This document shows positions 28,384-37,094 of a stretch of DNA of 64,000 nucleotides, one piece after another. The stretch spans positions 124,001 through 188,000 of the forward strand of contig NZ_JBDZDN010000003.1 in NCBI RefSeq assembly GCF_040049215.1. The letters are read 5' to 3'. This DNA is from Mesorhizobium_K sp040049215 (GTDB lineage: Bacteria > Pseudomonadota > Alphaproteobacteria > Rhizobiales > Rhizobiaceae). The position numbers and the translations under genes were made by a program. Every line of letters begins with the position of its first letter. Position 1 is the first letter of the stretch. Under the pieces are notes generated by a model. That model was not told the DNA's origin. It worked only from the letters and a program-made list of their open reading frames with translations, and ran no database searches.

Positions 28384-29514
28384 TCAATCCGCCCGGCTCA
28401 GCCGGATGATCCGGCCATCCCGCTCGTCGGTGAGCAGCCAGATCGAACCGTCCGGCGCGACGTTGATGTCGCGGATGCGTCCGAACGCACCTTGGAGCAT
28501 GCGCTCCTCGCCCAGGATCTTGCCGGATTCGTCGCGGTCGAGCCGTGAGACAAGCGCGAATTTCAGCGAGCCGACGATCAGATCGCCTTTCCATTCGGGG
28601 AACATGTCGCCCTGATAGACGGCGAGGCCCGACGGCGCGATCGAGGGATCCCAGTAGAACAGCGGCTGCTCGTAGCCTGGCGCCTCTGAGCCGACGCCGA
28701 TTTTCCTGCCGGCATAGCTCACGCCATAGCTGATCACCGGCCAGCCGTAGTTTTTGCCTGCCTGAGGCTGGTTGACTTCGTCGCCGCCCTTGTCGCCGTG
28801 TTCGACGGTGAGCAGCCCGCCGAGCACCGGATCGTATGCCGCGCCCTGCGCGTTGCGGTGACCCTTGGACCAGATTTCCGGCAGATGTTTCGATCCGTCC
28901 GGCGAGGGGTTGTCGGCCGGAATCGAGCCGTCGACATTGATGCGGATGATCGAGCCGGCATGGTCCTGCATGTCCTGCGCGCGGTCTCGCTCGCCGCGGT
29001 CGCCGGTGGTGACGAACAGCGTACCATCAGGGGCGAAGACCAGCCGCGAGCCGAAATGGCGCGTCACCGTCGTCTTCTTCGCCATCGAGAAGATGACCGT
29101 CACGTCCTCGAGGCGCGCCGAAGCGCCGTCACGGACCAGCTTGGCGCGCGCCACCGCGGTGCCCGCGCCGCCGCGCCCGGGTTCGGAGAAGCTGAAGAAT
29201 ACGAGATTCGAACTGGCGAAGTCGGGCGCGGCGACGATGTCGAGCAGGCCGCCCTGGCCGCGAGCAGCCACTTCAGGCACGCCGGCGACAGGCTTCGACA
29301 ACGCCCCGCGAGACAGGATCCGGATGCGGCCGGGCCGCTCTGTGACGATCGCATCGCCGTCCGGCAGGAAGTCGAGGCCCCAGGGATTGCGCAGCCCTTC
29401 GGCGATAACCTCGGTCTCTATGGGCACGGCCTCGGTCTGGAGCACGGTCGATTGCGCAAGAGCCGGACAAGGCATCAGCGCGATGGCGGCTAGGAAGGAG
29501 GAAAACCTGTTCAT
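28384..29514 (-). CDS. Periplasmic PQQ-dependent aldose sugar dehydrogenase (YliI/Asd-like)
   Basis: A 376-residue secreted protein of the soluble glucose dehydrogenase beta-propeller family. The signal peptide is MNRFSSFLAAIALMPCPALAQ. Characteristic segments: LRNPWGLDFLPDGDAIVTER, the propeller motif FAPDGTLFVTTGDRGERDRA, WSKGHRNAQGAAYDP, and EHGDKGGDEVNQPQAGKNYG, which carries the Ca/PQQ-side acidic residues. It should oxidise aldose sugars in the periplasm with PQQ. The ATG at 29514 gives a proper signal peptide; 29553 would spoil it. Confidence 0.9.
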   Translation of the reverse strand: MNRFSSFLAAIALMPCPALAQSTVLQTEAVPIETEVIAEGLRNPWGLDFLPDGDAIVTERPGRIRILSRGALSKPVAGVPEVAARGQGGLLDIVAAPDFASSNLVFFSFSEPGRGGAGTAVARAKLVRDGASARLEDVTVIFSMAKKTTVTRHFGSRLVFAPDGTLFVTTGDRGERDRAQDMQDHAGSIIRINVDGSIPADNPSPDGSKHLPEIWSKGHRNAQGAAYDPVLGGLLTVEHGDKGGDEVNQPQAGKNYGWPVISYGVSYAGRKIGVGSEAPGYEQPLFYWDPSIAPSGLAVYQGDMFPEWKGDLIVGSLKFALVSRLDRDESGKILGEERMLQGAFGRIRDINVAPDGSIWLLTDERDGRIIRLSRAD

Positions 29515-29808
29515 GGGATTGAGGTAGGCTTTTGCGGGCAAAGGGCAATGCAAGGTTGCGATCCAGCCGCTTCACGAGGCTTCACAACCAGTTGAGCGAG
29601 GCCTTTCGGCGAATTTGCGGGCGAATTCTCTTTTGAAAGACGCTGGATGCGCTTTTTTTGCGTGAAAATCCGCGCGGGATCGCTATAGTTCGTGTCGTTG
29701 AGTTGAAGTGGTTCCGTTAGCCGACGCTGCCGGGCCGCTTTTATTTTTATGCCCCGCCTGCCTCAAACAGGATCGCGCGAAGGCCGGTGGCAGGAAAGGT
29801 CGAGTGAA

Positions 29809-30282
29809 ATGAACAAGGTCCCGATGACCGCCCCCGGCTTCGATACGCTCAAGGAAGAGCTGCGCTGGCGCCAGCAGGGAGAGCGGCCGCGCATCATCGA
29901 GGCGATCTCCGAGGCGCGCTCGCATGGCGACCTGTCGGAAAACGCCGAATATCACGCCGCCAAGGAGGCGCAGAGCCTGAACGAGGGCCGCATCAACGAG
30001 CTCGAGGATCTGATCGCGCGCGCCGAGGTGATCGACGTCTCGAAGCTGTCGGGCGAGAAGGTGAAGTTTGGCGCGACCGTCGTGCTCATCGATGAGGACA
30101 CCGAGGAGAAGAAGACCTACCAGATCGTCGGCGACCAGGAAGCCGACGTGAAGTCGGGCCGCATCTCGATCTCGTCGCCGATCGCACGCGCGCTGATCGG
30201 CAAGGAAGTCGGCGACGCCATCGAAGTGAACGCGCCGGGTGGCGCGCGCGGCTACGAGGTCCTCAAGGTCAAATATATCTAG
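29809..30282 (+). CDS. greA: Transcript cleavage factor GreA
   Basis: GreA rescues backtracked RNA polymerase by stimulating transcript cleavage. The 157-residue product has the N-terminal coiled coil (GFDTLKEELRWRQQGERPRI; ARSHGDLSENAEYHAAKEAQ, with the acidic tip residues D and E) and the C-terminal FKBP-like domain (VKFGATVVLIDEDTEEKKTY; SPIARALIGKEVGD). AGGAAAGG supports the start. A possible promoter lies about 120 bp upstream (TTGCGT at 29658, GCTATA at 29682). In S. meliloti greA also precedes the lps core genes. Confidence 0.95.
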   Translation: MNKVPMTAPGFDTLKEELRWRQQGERPRIIEAISEARSHGDLSENAEYHAAKEAQSLNEGRINELEDLIARAEVIDVSKLSGEKVKFGATVVLIDEDTEEKKTYQIVGDQEADVKSGRISISSPIARALIGKEVGDAIEVNAPGGARGYEVLKVKYI

Positions 30283-30361
30283 GGTCTGTTGAGGAGTGGC
30301 AAGGTTGGCATCCGTTCCGGGGCAACCAGACCGGGCAACCTCACAGTCGCAAACGCTCGAC

Positions 30362-31405
30362 ATGTCCCGGATTGAGGTCGTCGCGCCGAACCTGAAGTTC
30401 AGGCTCTCGGGCGTCACCAGCACGATCGTCCAGCTCGTGCCCGTGCAGGCGCGCACCATCGGCATAGCGACGATCGGACCGGGCCTGCCCGACAGCCTGC
30501 CCAGGATGCGCTGGTGGCAGCTGCCCGCGCTGCTGTCCCGGCCGGCCTCGGGGCGCAAGCGCGTCTGGCACGCCAGGCGCAACACCGAGATGGTCGCCGG
30601 ACTGCTCTTGCGGCGGGTTTTCGGCGCGCCGCTCCGTCTGCTCTTCACCTCCGCCGCGCAGCGCTACCACCAGCCGCTGACCAGATGGCTGATGCGGCGA
30701 ATGGATGCGGTGATCGCCACCAGCGCGCGGTCGGGCTCCTATCTCGATGTGCCGCACGAGGTGGTCATGCATGGCATCGACCTCGACGTCTTCCACCCGC
30801 CGCGCGGCGGCGACGACGCGTTCGCCGCATCCGGCCTGCCCGGCCGCTTCGCGGTCGGCTGCTTCGGCCGGATCAGGCAGCAGAAGGGTACCGACCTCTT
30901 CGTCGACGCCATGATCGAGCTGCTGCCGCGCTTTCCCGACTGGACGGCCGTCATTGCCGGGCGCGTGACGGCCGAGAATTTCGGTTTCGCGCAGGCGCTC
31001 AAGGCCAGGATCGCCAAGGCCGGCCTGGCCGACCGCATCGTCTTCCTCGGCGAGGTGCCGGACATAAAGCTGTGGTTCCGCCGGCTCTCGCTCTACGTCG
31101 CGCCGTCGCGCAACGAAGGTTTCGGACTGACGCCGCTGGAGGCGATGGCCTCCGCGACGCCGGTGGTGGCGAGCGACGCCGGCGCCTATGCCGAGATGGT
31201 CGTGGCGGGCGAGACCGGCGCCGTGGCGCCTGCGGGCGACGGCAGGGCGCTGATTGAGGCAATACGGCCCTATCTCGCCGACCCGTCGCTGGCAGAGAAG
31301 CAAGGGCAGGCCGCGCGCGACCACGTCGAGCGGCGGTTCCGGCTCCAGCAGGAGGCGGACAGCCTGATTGCGATCTACCGGCGGCTCGGCGCGGAGGGGC
31401 GGTGA
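30362..31405 (+). CDS. lpsB: LPS core glycosyltransferase, GT4 family (LpsB/LpcC-like mannosyltransferase)
   Basis: A 347-residue GT-B glycosyltransferase. The N-terminal domain starts with SRIEVVAPNLKFRLSGVTST, the wording of rhizobial LpsB/LpcC. The C-terminal donor-binding domain has VGCFGRIRQQKGTDLFVDAM and the GT4 motif SRNEGFGLTPLEAMASATPV, whose Glu residues hold the nucleotide sugar. Rhizobial LpsB/LpcC adds a mannose to the LPS inner core from GDP-mannose. Position after greA fits the rhizobial lps locus. The next gene starts within its stop (TGATG). Confidence 0.88.
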   Translation: MSRIEVVAPNLKFRLSGVTSTIVQLVPVQARTIGIATIGPGLPDSLPRMRWWQLPALLSRPASGRKRVWHARRNTEMVAGLLLRRVFGAPLRLLFTSAAQRYHQPLTRWLMRRMDAVIATSARSGSYLDVPHEVVMHGIDLDVFHPPRGGDDAFAASGLPGRFAVGCFGRIRQQKGTDLFVDAMIELLPRFPDWTAVIAGRVTAENFGFAQALKARIAKAGLADRIVFLGEVPDIKLWFRRLSLYVAPSRNEGFGLTPLEAMASATPVVASDAGAYAEMVVAGETGAVAPAGDGRALIEAIRPYLADPSLAEKQGQAARDHVERRFRLQQEADSLIAIYRRLGAEGR

Positions 31406-32313
31406 TGCTCGGCCCGCGGCCCAACCGTCCGCCGCGACGCTATCTCGCAAGGCTCTACTGCCTGTTGCGCTACGGCTGGGCCAACGCCCATGCGGAGGAA
31501 TGGTGGCCGGACCTCGAGCTGACGCGGCCGGGCGCCGCCGGCGACGGCGCCATTCTCCATCGCGGCAGGCTTGTCGCGCCGCTATTGCCGTATCCGGCGG
31601 CGGGCGGGATCGCCGAGATCGTCGTCGTCGGGTCGGGGCCGTCGCTCGCCAGGCAGGCGAGGGAGCGCATCCCGATCGCATCTGCCCTGCTGCTCAACGG
31701 GGCGATCCACCTGATCGCAGAGGGCGCGCCGAGACCGCTCGGCGTGGTCGTCGAGGACGAGCGCTTCGTGTGGCGGCACTGGCGGCTTCTCGCGGCCACG
31801 GTGCCGCCGGGTACGCATTGCTACCTCTCGACAAGCGTGATCCGCTCGCTCTGCGAGACGGCGCCGGATTGGCTGGCGTCGCAACAGGTGCATCATCTCG
31901 ACTTCCTGCACCGGCCGTACGGCAGGCGAAGGCCGGATACGGCCGAGTTGCGCAGGCTGCCGTTCCTGCGCTGGTCGAACGACGGGAAATCCGCGATATC
32001 GCTCGCCCCCCAAAAGGGCCTGATGCCTGCGGGCAGCGTGGCGGCCACCGCCGCCCAGCTCGCGCTGTCCTTCGGACCGTCGCGCATCGGCCTGGCGGGC
32101 ATCGACCTGACGAACGCGGGAAAGCCGAGATTCTACGAAACGGACGGGGACCAGGCGATGTCGCGGCTCGGCGCGGCGAGAGCAAGAATACTTGCGGCGC
32201 TGCGCATATTCAGGGATGAGTGCGCCCGGCAAGCCATCGTGCTGGAGAACTATTCGCCGGCCTCGCGGCTTGCCGAGATCGGCATCCCGTATGTGGCAAG
32301 GCTGGAGCCCTGA
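31405..32313 (+). CDS. Putative sialyltransferase-like glycan enzyme A
   Basis: A 302-residue protein I cannot name with certainty. It has VVVGSGPSLARQA (residues 74-86), an ALLLNGAIHL strand, GSVAATAAQLALSFG (210-224) and IGLAGIDLTNAG (228-239). The pattern of a Rossmann-like GxGPSL start, an 'LLNG' strand and a late 'GID' strand is that of GT42-type sialyltransferases and DUF115-like proteins. The same layout recurs in two other proteins of this cluster (33371 and 37095). It is translationally coupled to lpsB, so a role in LPS core decoration is likely. Catalytic residues are not certain. Confidence 0.6.
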   Translation: MLGPRPNRPPRRYLARLYCLLRYGWANAHAEEWWPDLELTRPGAAGDGAILHRGRLVAPLLPYPAAGGIAEIVVVGSGPSLARQARERIPIASALLLNGAIHLIAEGAPRPLGVVVEDERFVWRHWRLLAATVPPGTHCYLSTSVIRSLCETAPDWLASQQVHHLDFLHRPYGRRRPDTAELRRLPFLRWSNDGKSAISLAPQKGLMPAGSVAATAAQLALSFGPSRIGLAGIDLTNAGKPRFYETDGDQAMSRLGAARARILAALRIFRDECARQAIVLENYSPASRLAEIGIPYVARLEP

Positions 32314-32327
32314 GCGCGAGCGAGTTC

Positions 32328-33266
32328 ATGCGACTATTCAATAGAAAAGCTCCGTTCACGAAACGCATAGAAATCGAGCCGCCCCAGGCCGGGGCGGATC
32401 GAAGCGGCGTGGCGATTGCGACGGTTCTGCGCGACGAGGAGCACTATATCGCCGAATGGGCCTCGTTCCACCGGGCGGTGGGCGTGCGCCATTTCTTTAT
32501 ATACGACGACGGATCGACCGACCACACCCTGGCTATCTTGCGCGATCTGTTGCCTAGGGAGGAACTGACGATACTGCCGTGGCGGTTCGGGATGCGCGAC
32601 GTCAGGATGGGCCTGCCGCTCAATCGCCAGGTGCTCGCCTTCGCTCATGCGATTCTCAACTTCGGGGCCGACTTTCGCTGGATGTCTTTCATTGACGTGG
32701 ACGAATTCATCCTGCCGAAAACGGGACGCACCATCGAGGAGGCGCTGGCCGGGGCCAATGGCTTCCCGAACATCTCGCTGCCATGGCACATGTTCGGGAC
32801 GAGCGGCCACAAGACGCGTCCGGCCGGCCCGGTGACGCGCAGCTACACCTTGCGTGCGGCGGACCCGATGAGCCGCCTGGAGAACGCGATGAACTTCAAG
32901 TGCATCGTCGACCCCTGCGCGGTGTCGGAGGTCAGCGTGCATCACTTTCACACCAGGGAGTTCGGCGACCGTACCGCGAACGACGTGGGGCAGGTGGTTC
33001 CGCTCGACAAGCGCAAGTCGCCCGGTTTTTATTCGGCGCGCCATCTCCAGCTCAACCACTATTACACGCGCTCCGAAGAGGAGTTCGCGCGGAAGATCGA
33101 GCGCGGCGGGGTTTCGCCGACACTTTGGGAGAAGCGCAAGACGAGGCTCACGATCGCCCTTGAGAGTATCGAGAAGGATCAGGCAGAAGACCTTGCCATG
33201 ATACAGTTCCTGGATAGCACCCAGTTCGATTCTGAAAACGCAGGCGTTCGCGAACGAGATGCTTGA
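32328..33266 (+). CDS. GT92/DUF23-like glycosyltransferase
   Basis: A 312-residue GT-A fold enzyme with the GT92 layout: VLRDEEHYIAEWASFHRAVG (33-52), YDDGSTD (59-65), FIDVDEFI with the DxD metal-binding motif (121-128), and WHMFGTSGH (153-161), followed by a late His-rich segment VSVHHFHTREF. These enzymes transfer sugars such as galactose onto surface glycans. It starts 15 bp after the preceding gene and belongs to the same operon. The C-terminal ~40 residues are helical and charged. Confidence 0.82.
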   Translation: MRLFNRKAPFTKRIEIEPPQAGADRSGVAIATVLRDEEHYIAEWASFHRAVGVRHFFIYDDGSTDHTLAILRDLLPREELTILPWRFGMRDVRMGLPLNRQVLAFAHAILNFGADFRWMSFIDVDEFILPKTGRTIEEALAGANGFPNISLPWHMFGTSGHKTRPAGPVTRSYTLRAADPMSRLENAMNFKCIVDPCAVSEVSVHHFHTREFGDRTANDVGQVVPLDKRKSPGFYSARHLQLNHYYTRSEEEFARKIERGGVSPTLWEKRKTRLTIALESIEKDQAEDLAMIQFLDSTQFDSENAGVRERDA

Positions 33267-33370
33267 GCGACACGACTGCTTTGAGCGCATCAGCCGCCTG
33301 CTGCCGAAGCAACAACCAGTGATCGGATCGCCTCTCCACGACTACGTTGGGGGAGGAAAAGGAAGCGTTC

Positions 33371-33958
33371 ATGAGTGACGAAGATCGGCTGAGACTTGAA
33401 CTGGGTCGCGTCGTGGCAGGTCGGCCGCTGTCGATCGTGGGCAATGCAACTTCGCTTCTCGCCAGCACTCATGGCGCGTTGATCGACAGTGGTTGTGTGC
33501 TGCGGATGAACGCCGGCATACCGATTAATCGCAAGGCCCAGGGGCGCCGGACCGACATTCATTGCTTTAGTACGATGCCTGCCCTTCAAATGAACCTTGG
33601 CAGTGCGAAGGGGCGCTGGTTGAGGTGGCGGAATGCCGGCTCGTTTCACAACGCTCTGCGCATCTGGATGCACCCCGAGAATCGCGATTTATGTGAAGAT
33701 CCCGAGCAGCTGTTCTATCCGGAATGGCGCTGGCGCCAACTCGCCGACATTCTGCATGCACCGCCGTCAGTCGGTGCAATGGCACTTGATATGGTTGCGA
33801 TGTTCGCTGGCCAAACGGATGTGCGCATATTCGGGTTCGATTTTAAAAGTTCGACAACTTTCTACAGGAAGCGCGATAAGAAGGGGCATCATGATTGGTC
33901 CGCTGAACGTCAATTCGCCTTGGCTCTCACCCAAGAGCGCGGATGGAACTTGGTGTAG
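33371..33958 (+). CDS. GT29-like sialyltransferase-type protein
   Basis: A 195-residue protein whose motifs fall in the order seen in GT29 sialyltransferases, best known from animals. SIVGNATSLLASTHG (21-35) with VLRMNAGIP (43-51) resembles sialylmotif L (VVGNSG...VxRMN). PPSVGAMALDMVAMF (131-145) with VRIFGFDF (151-158) resembles motif S. HDWSAE (174-179) fits the H-x4-E of motif VS. At 195 residues it is short, about the catalytic core only. The likely reaction is transfer of a nonulosonic acid from a CMP-sugar, but donor and acceptor are inferred. GC content drops from here on. Confidence 0.6.
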   Translation: MSDEDRLRLELGRVVAGRPLSIVGNATSLLASTHGALIDSGCVLRMNAGIPINRKAQGRRTDIHCFSTMPALQMNLGSAKGRWLRWRNAGSFHNALRIWMHPENRDLCEDPEQLFYPEWRWRQLADILHAPPSVGAMALDMVAMFAGQTDVRIFGFDFKSSTTFYRKRDKKGHHDWSAERQFALALTQERGWNLV

Positions 33959-34018
33959 CGTTTGCTTGGCTGCCCGGCGTCGGTTCCTGGGAGATCGAAA
34001 AATTGCAATGAGGACTTC

Positions 34019-34840
34019 ATGAAAATTGGCGCATTGTCTTGGTCGGGTAACAACATTGGGGACGATATCCAGACCGCCGCCGTCATCCAGCATTTGCCAC
34101 CGATAGACGTTTTCATCCACCGCGATCACCTCAACACTTATGACGGTCCAGAGACGCTTTTGGTTTTGAACGGTTGGTTTCTCGACGAGACCGAGAACTG
34201 GCCACCAAGCGATCGCATCAAGCCAATATTCTTCGGTTTTCACGTGCAAAAGCGTGCCCGCGCAAACGTTGCAAGGCATGCCGAGTATCTCAAGCGTCAT
34301 GAACCGATCGGATGCCGTGACCCTGGCACGACCGAGTTCATTCGCTCGCTCGGTGTCGACGCGTACTTGTCTTACTGCGCCACGCTCACGTTCAACGCTC
34401 CGGCGCAACGGAACCCGGATTCGATCTACTTCGTCGAAGCGAATTCAGGCCCGTTCGGTGACATCAAGAGTTCGAAAGGGCTCAAGATTAAGAACGTAAG
34501 CCATCGATTCATCGACGTTCCCTGGGAAAATAGACTGTCCTACGCGAAGGGCGTAGTCGAGACCTATGGACGTTTGGCCAAGTACGTTGTCACCTCAAGA
34601 ATACATTGTGCCATGCCTTGCGTGGCGATGGGCATCCCGACAGCCTTTGTCGGTCCCGACAACTATCGCACCCGGATAATCGATGAAGTCGGGATTCCGC
34701 GGCTGAACAAGCCGAGTTTCTGGAACAAGATATTCGCAGGGAAAGTCGCGAACCTGCCTCAGCTGGTTGATATTTCAGCAACCAAGTCGCGCATCACGAC
34801 TGATCTGACGGCTCGCATCGAGCGCGCGTTGAAGCAGTGA
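34019..34840 (+). CDS. Polysaccharide pyruvyl transferase family protein
   Basis: A 273-residue protein. The N-terminal NNIGDDIQTAA (11-21) and the late SRIHCAMPCVAMGIP (193-207) are the two hallmark segments of the polysaccharide pyruvyl transferase family (GNxGDxxQ; SxxHxxxPxxAxGxP). Members move pyruvate from phosphoenolpyruvate to form a ketal on exopolysaccharide sugars; some are glycosyltransferase-like with other roles. GAGG lies before the ATG at 34019. With the sulfotransferases nearby it suggests an acidic glycan. Confidence 0.82.
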   Translation: MKIGALSWSGNNIGDDIQTAAVIQHLPPIDVFIHRDHLNTYDGPETLLVLNGWFLDETENWPPSDRIKPIFFGFHVQKRARANVARHAEYLKRHEPIGCRDPGTTEFIRSLGVDAYLSYCATLTFNAPAQRNPDSIYFVEANSGPFGDIKSSKGLKIKNVSHRFIDVPWENRLSYAKGVVETYGRLAKYVVTSRIHCAMPCVAMGIPTAFVGPDNYRTRIIDEVGIPRLNKPSFWNKIFAGKVANLPQLVDISATKSRITTDLTARIERALKQ

Positions 34841-35034
34841 CCTCGGTCCGCGATTGTGGTGCGGCAGTGCAGGCGCTATAGACCCGCGATGATTCAAAGC
34901 CGAAACACTGAACTGCGCGCCCAACTGGACGAACGCGACATCGATGCTGCCGTCGAAGAACCGCTTCCTTGCATCTGCCGCTATGGAGAGAAGGAAAGAC
35001 AGAAGTCCGGCGGGTCGCGGGAGAACGAATAGGA

Positions 35035-35679
35035 ATGGCTCTTTTACGTGCGCTTCGTACCCGGCTGGGTTTGCGTAAGGAGAAAAAAGCGTGGCAGCCT
35101 GTCCAGTTCTCAGGCGCGCGTCCCCCCAATGCGTCGGAGTTTTTTGGTGGCAAGTTTGAACGCCGTAGCGATATCGGAAGATTGATACGGCCGGGCGGCA
35201 TAGGTGTTGAACTGGGTGTCGCCAAGGGCGAATTCTCTAGCGCACTGCTCGAAAATTCTGACCTGGGTTATCTCTATTCAGTCGATATGTGGGCAGGCGA
35301 TCGAAGCCACACTGTCGAACAATACCGGGAAGCTATTCAGCGTTTGGACAAGCACCGCACGCGAAACTCGGTAATTAGGCTACGCTTCGACGAGGCCTTG
35401 CCGATTTTCCCGGATAGCTTCTTCGACTTCGTCTACATCGATGGCTACGCAGGAACCGGGCAAGACGGTGGGAAAACCCTTGAGGACTGGTGGCCAAAGC
35501 TTAAGCCGGGTGGACTCTTCTCTGGGGACGATTACTCCCCGAAATATCCTTTGGTTATGAAGGCTGTTAACGACTTTTCGGCATCTCATCAGTTGTCTGT
35601 TTATCTGATTGAGCCGCAGGTTAAGGAGAACGTATATGCGCAACAGCCAACGTGGCTCTGCTTGAAACCCGACGTGTGA
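35035..35679 (+). CDS. Class I SAM-dependent methyltransferase
   Basis: A 214-residue methyltransferase of the MDMPI/TylF-like 'Methyltransf_24' shape: GGIGVELGVAKGEFSSALLE is motif I (SAM-binding ExGxxxG), YLYSVDMWAGD is the strand with the acidic ribose-binding Asp, and FFDFVYIDGYAGTGQ is motif IV with the IDG acidic residues. In glycan clusters such enzymes methylate sugars. The ATG at 35035 has a modest AGGA immediately upstream. The 194 bp before it hold no gene. Its stop overlaps the next start by one base. Confidence 0.82.
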   Translation: MALLRALRTRLGLRKEKKAWQPVQFSGARPPNASEFFGGKFERRSDIGRLIRPGGIGVELGVAKGEFSSALLENSDLGYLYSVDMWAGDRSHTVEQYREAIQRLDKHRTRNSVIRLRFDEALPIFPDSFFDFVYIDGYAGTGQDGGKTLEDWWPKLKPGGLFSGDDYSPKYPLVMKAVNDFSASHQLSVYLIEPQVKENVYAQQPTWLCLKPDV

Positions 35680-36419
35680 TGCAGCCGGCCAGAATCGCAA
35701 AAGCCGCGCTTGCCGCATCGGTTCTTTGGGGCCGTTTCGGAGTCACGCACGTCAATCATAAAGCTTGGAAAAAGATCGCCGTCTATCCAAGCCTCGGCCT
35801 TGCCTACAATCGCATAAAGAAGAACGCCAACACGACCGTAGTCATGCTCCTGAGAGAGATGGAGTCCGGTGTTGGTGAAAGCCGGGCGCTTGCAAAACGC
35901 AATTCCCGCAAACTTCTCGATCTGTCTCCTTCCGAAATCGCGAACCTTCGGAATACACGCTTCTTTGTCGTCACCAGAAATCCTTACTCTCGGGTGCTCT
36001 CAGCGTTTCTTTTCAGATTCAAAGATGAGCACTACAGGAACCTTCACGGCGCGTTCGACCTGACACGCTCCGGCTTCACGAACTTTGTCAGCTACCTCAG
36101 TGATGGCGGGCTGGATAGGGACGCTCATTGGGACCTGCAGACCAAAGTGATGTTCCTGCCGCTCGACAAATATGACACGGTCGTGCGGTTCGAGAACTTC
36201 AAATCGGAGATGCTTTCATTGTTGAAAAGCGTTGGTCTCCAGCCTCCCGACGGGAGATTGGAGGGCCTATACCCGTCCGATGTCGGCAAGCAGACGTCGT
36301 CCGATAGTCGTCTTGGAGAATTTTACACGCCTGAGACGATAAGGATGGTGGCCGATCTCTATTCCAAGGACTTTCAGGACCTGCGCTACAGCAAGGACTT
36401 CCCCCTGGTCACCAGGTAG
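35679..36419 (+). CDS. Sulfotransferase, family 2-like (carbohydrate type)
   Basis: A 246-residue protein with the two PAPS-binding features of carbohydrate sulfotransferases. AYNRIKKNANTTVVML (42-57) stands where the 5'-phosphosulfate loop (PKxGxTS) is expected. FFVVTRNPYSRVLSAFLFRF (95-114) is the 3'-phosphate motif RxPxxRxxSAF. The first loop is atypical in having KKNANTT rather than PKxG, so activity needs testing. It starts in the stop of the methyltransferase gene (TGATG). The probable role is adding sulfate to a surface sugar. Confidence 0.75.
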   Translation: MQPARIAKAALAASVLWGRFGVTHVNHKAWKKIAVYPSLGLAYNRIKKNANTTVVMLLREMESGVGESRALAKRNSRKLLDLSPSEIANLRNTRFFVVTRNPYSRVLSAFLFRFKDEHYRNLHGAFDLTRSGFTNFVSYLSDGGLDRDAHWDLQTKVMFLPLDKYDTVVRFENFKSEMLSLLKSVGLQPPDGRLEGLYPSDVGKQTSSDSRLGEFYTPETIRMVADLYSKDFQDLRYSKDFPLVTR

Positions 36420-36453
36420 GCTAGCCGTCGAACAGGATCATTGGGAGGGTGCA

Positions 36454-37089
36454 TTGGGGAGCTTGGTCGCCTATCTGTCGAACAAGTTGCGGCAGCGCAA
36501 ATCGCCGGACGTCAAGATATTCTTTATCGGGTTCAACCGATGCGGCACCAACTCCTTTCATCAATTGATGACGGGATCGGGCATACGCTCCGTTCATTGG
36601 TTGAGCCCTCAGAAGGAAAACATAACCGACGGCATTGAAGCCCGGCTCGGCGACCTCGAAGCTCTGCGCGAATACCTTTCCCCGTGGACAGCGTTCAGCG
36701 ATATGATCTCCGCGTCAGAGACGCGCTTCGTCGAGGGCAACAGTTTTTTTCCGGCCCTTCATGAAGCATTCCCGCGAGCATATTTCGTCTTGAACGACCG
36801 CGATGTGGAAGCCTGGCTACGGTCGCGAGTGCAGCATTCCAAGGGCACTTTCCTTCAAAGGGCCATGGCCTACCACGCCACCGACAAAGATGGTGTCCTT
36901 GATATCTGGCGCCGCCAGCATGCCGAGCACACAGCCAAGGTGCTCGGTCACTTTGCCGGCAACCCTCGCTTTATTCATTTCCGCATCGATCGCGATCCGA
37001 TAGAGCAAATGGTGGACTTCCTGGCGCCTGACTTCAAAGTCTCCGCATCCGATTGGCAGGTGCACAAGAAGTCCAAGGCCAGCGCTTAG
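36454..37089 (+). CDS. Sulfotransferase-like protein
   Basis: A 211-residue protein beginning near IFFIGFNRCGTNSFHQLM (23-40), which fits the 5'-phosphosulfate loop of sulfotransferases (GxxRxGTxxL). YFVLNDRDVEAWLRSR (110-125) would be the 3'-phosphate motif (RDxxxWxxS). The start is TTG at 36454, chosen because GGGAGG lies five bases upstream and no in-frame ATG exists before the loop. It differs from the preceding sulfotransferase and is not a recent duplicate of it. Confidence 0.72.
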   Translation: MGSLVAYLSNKLRQRKSPDVKIFFIGFNRCGTNSFHQLMTGSGIRSVHWLSPQKENITDGIEARLGDLEALREYLSPWTAFSDMISASETRFVEGNSFFPALHEAFPRAYFVLNDRDVEAWLRSRVQHSKGTFLQRAMAYHATDKDGVLDIWRRQHAEHTAKVLGHFAGNPRFIHFRIDRDPIEQMVDFLAPDFKVSASDWQVHKKSKASA

Positions 37090-37094
37090 TTGCC

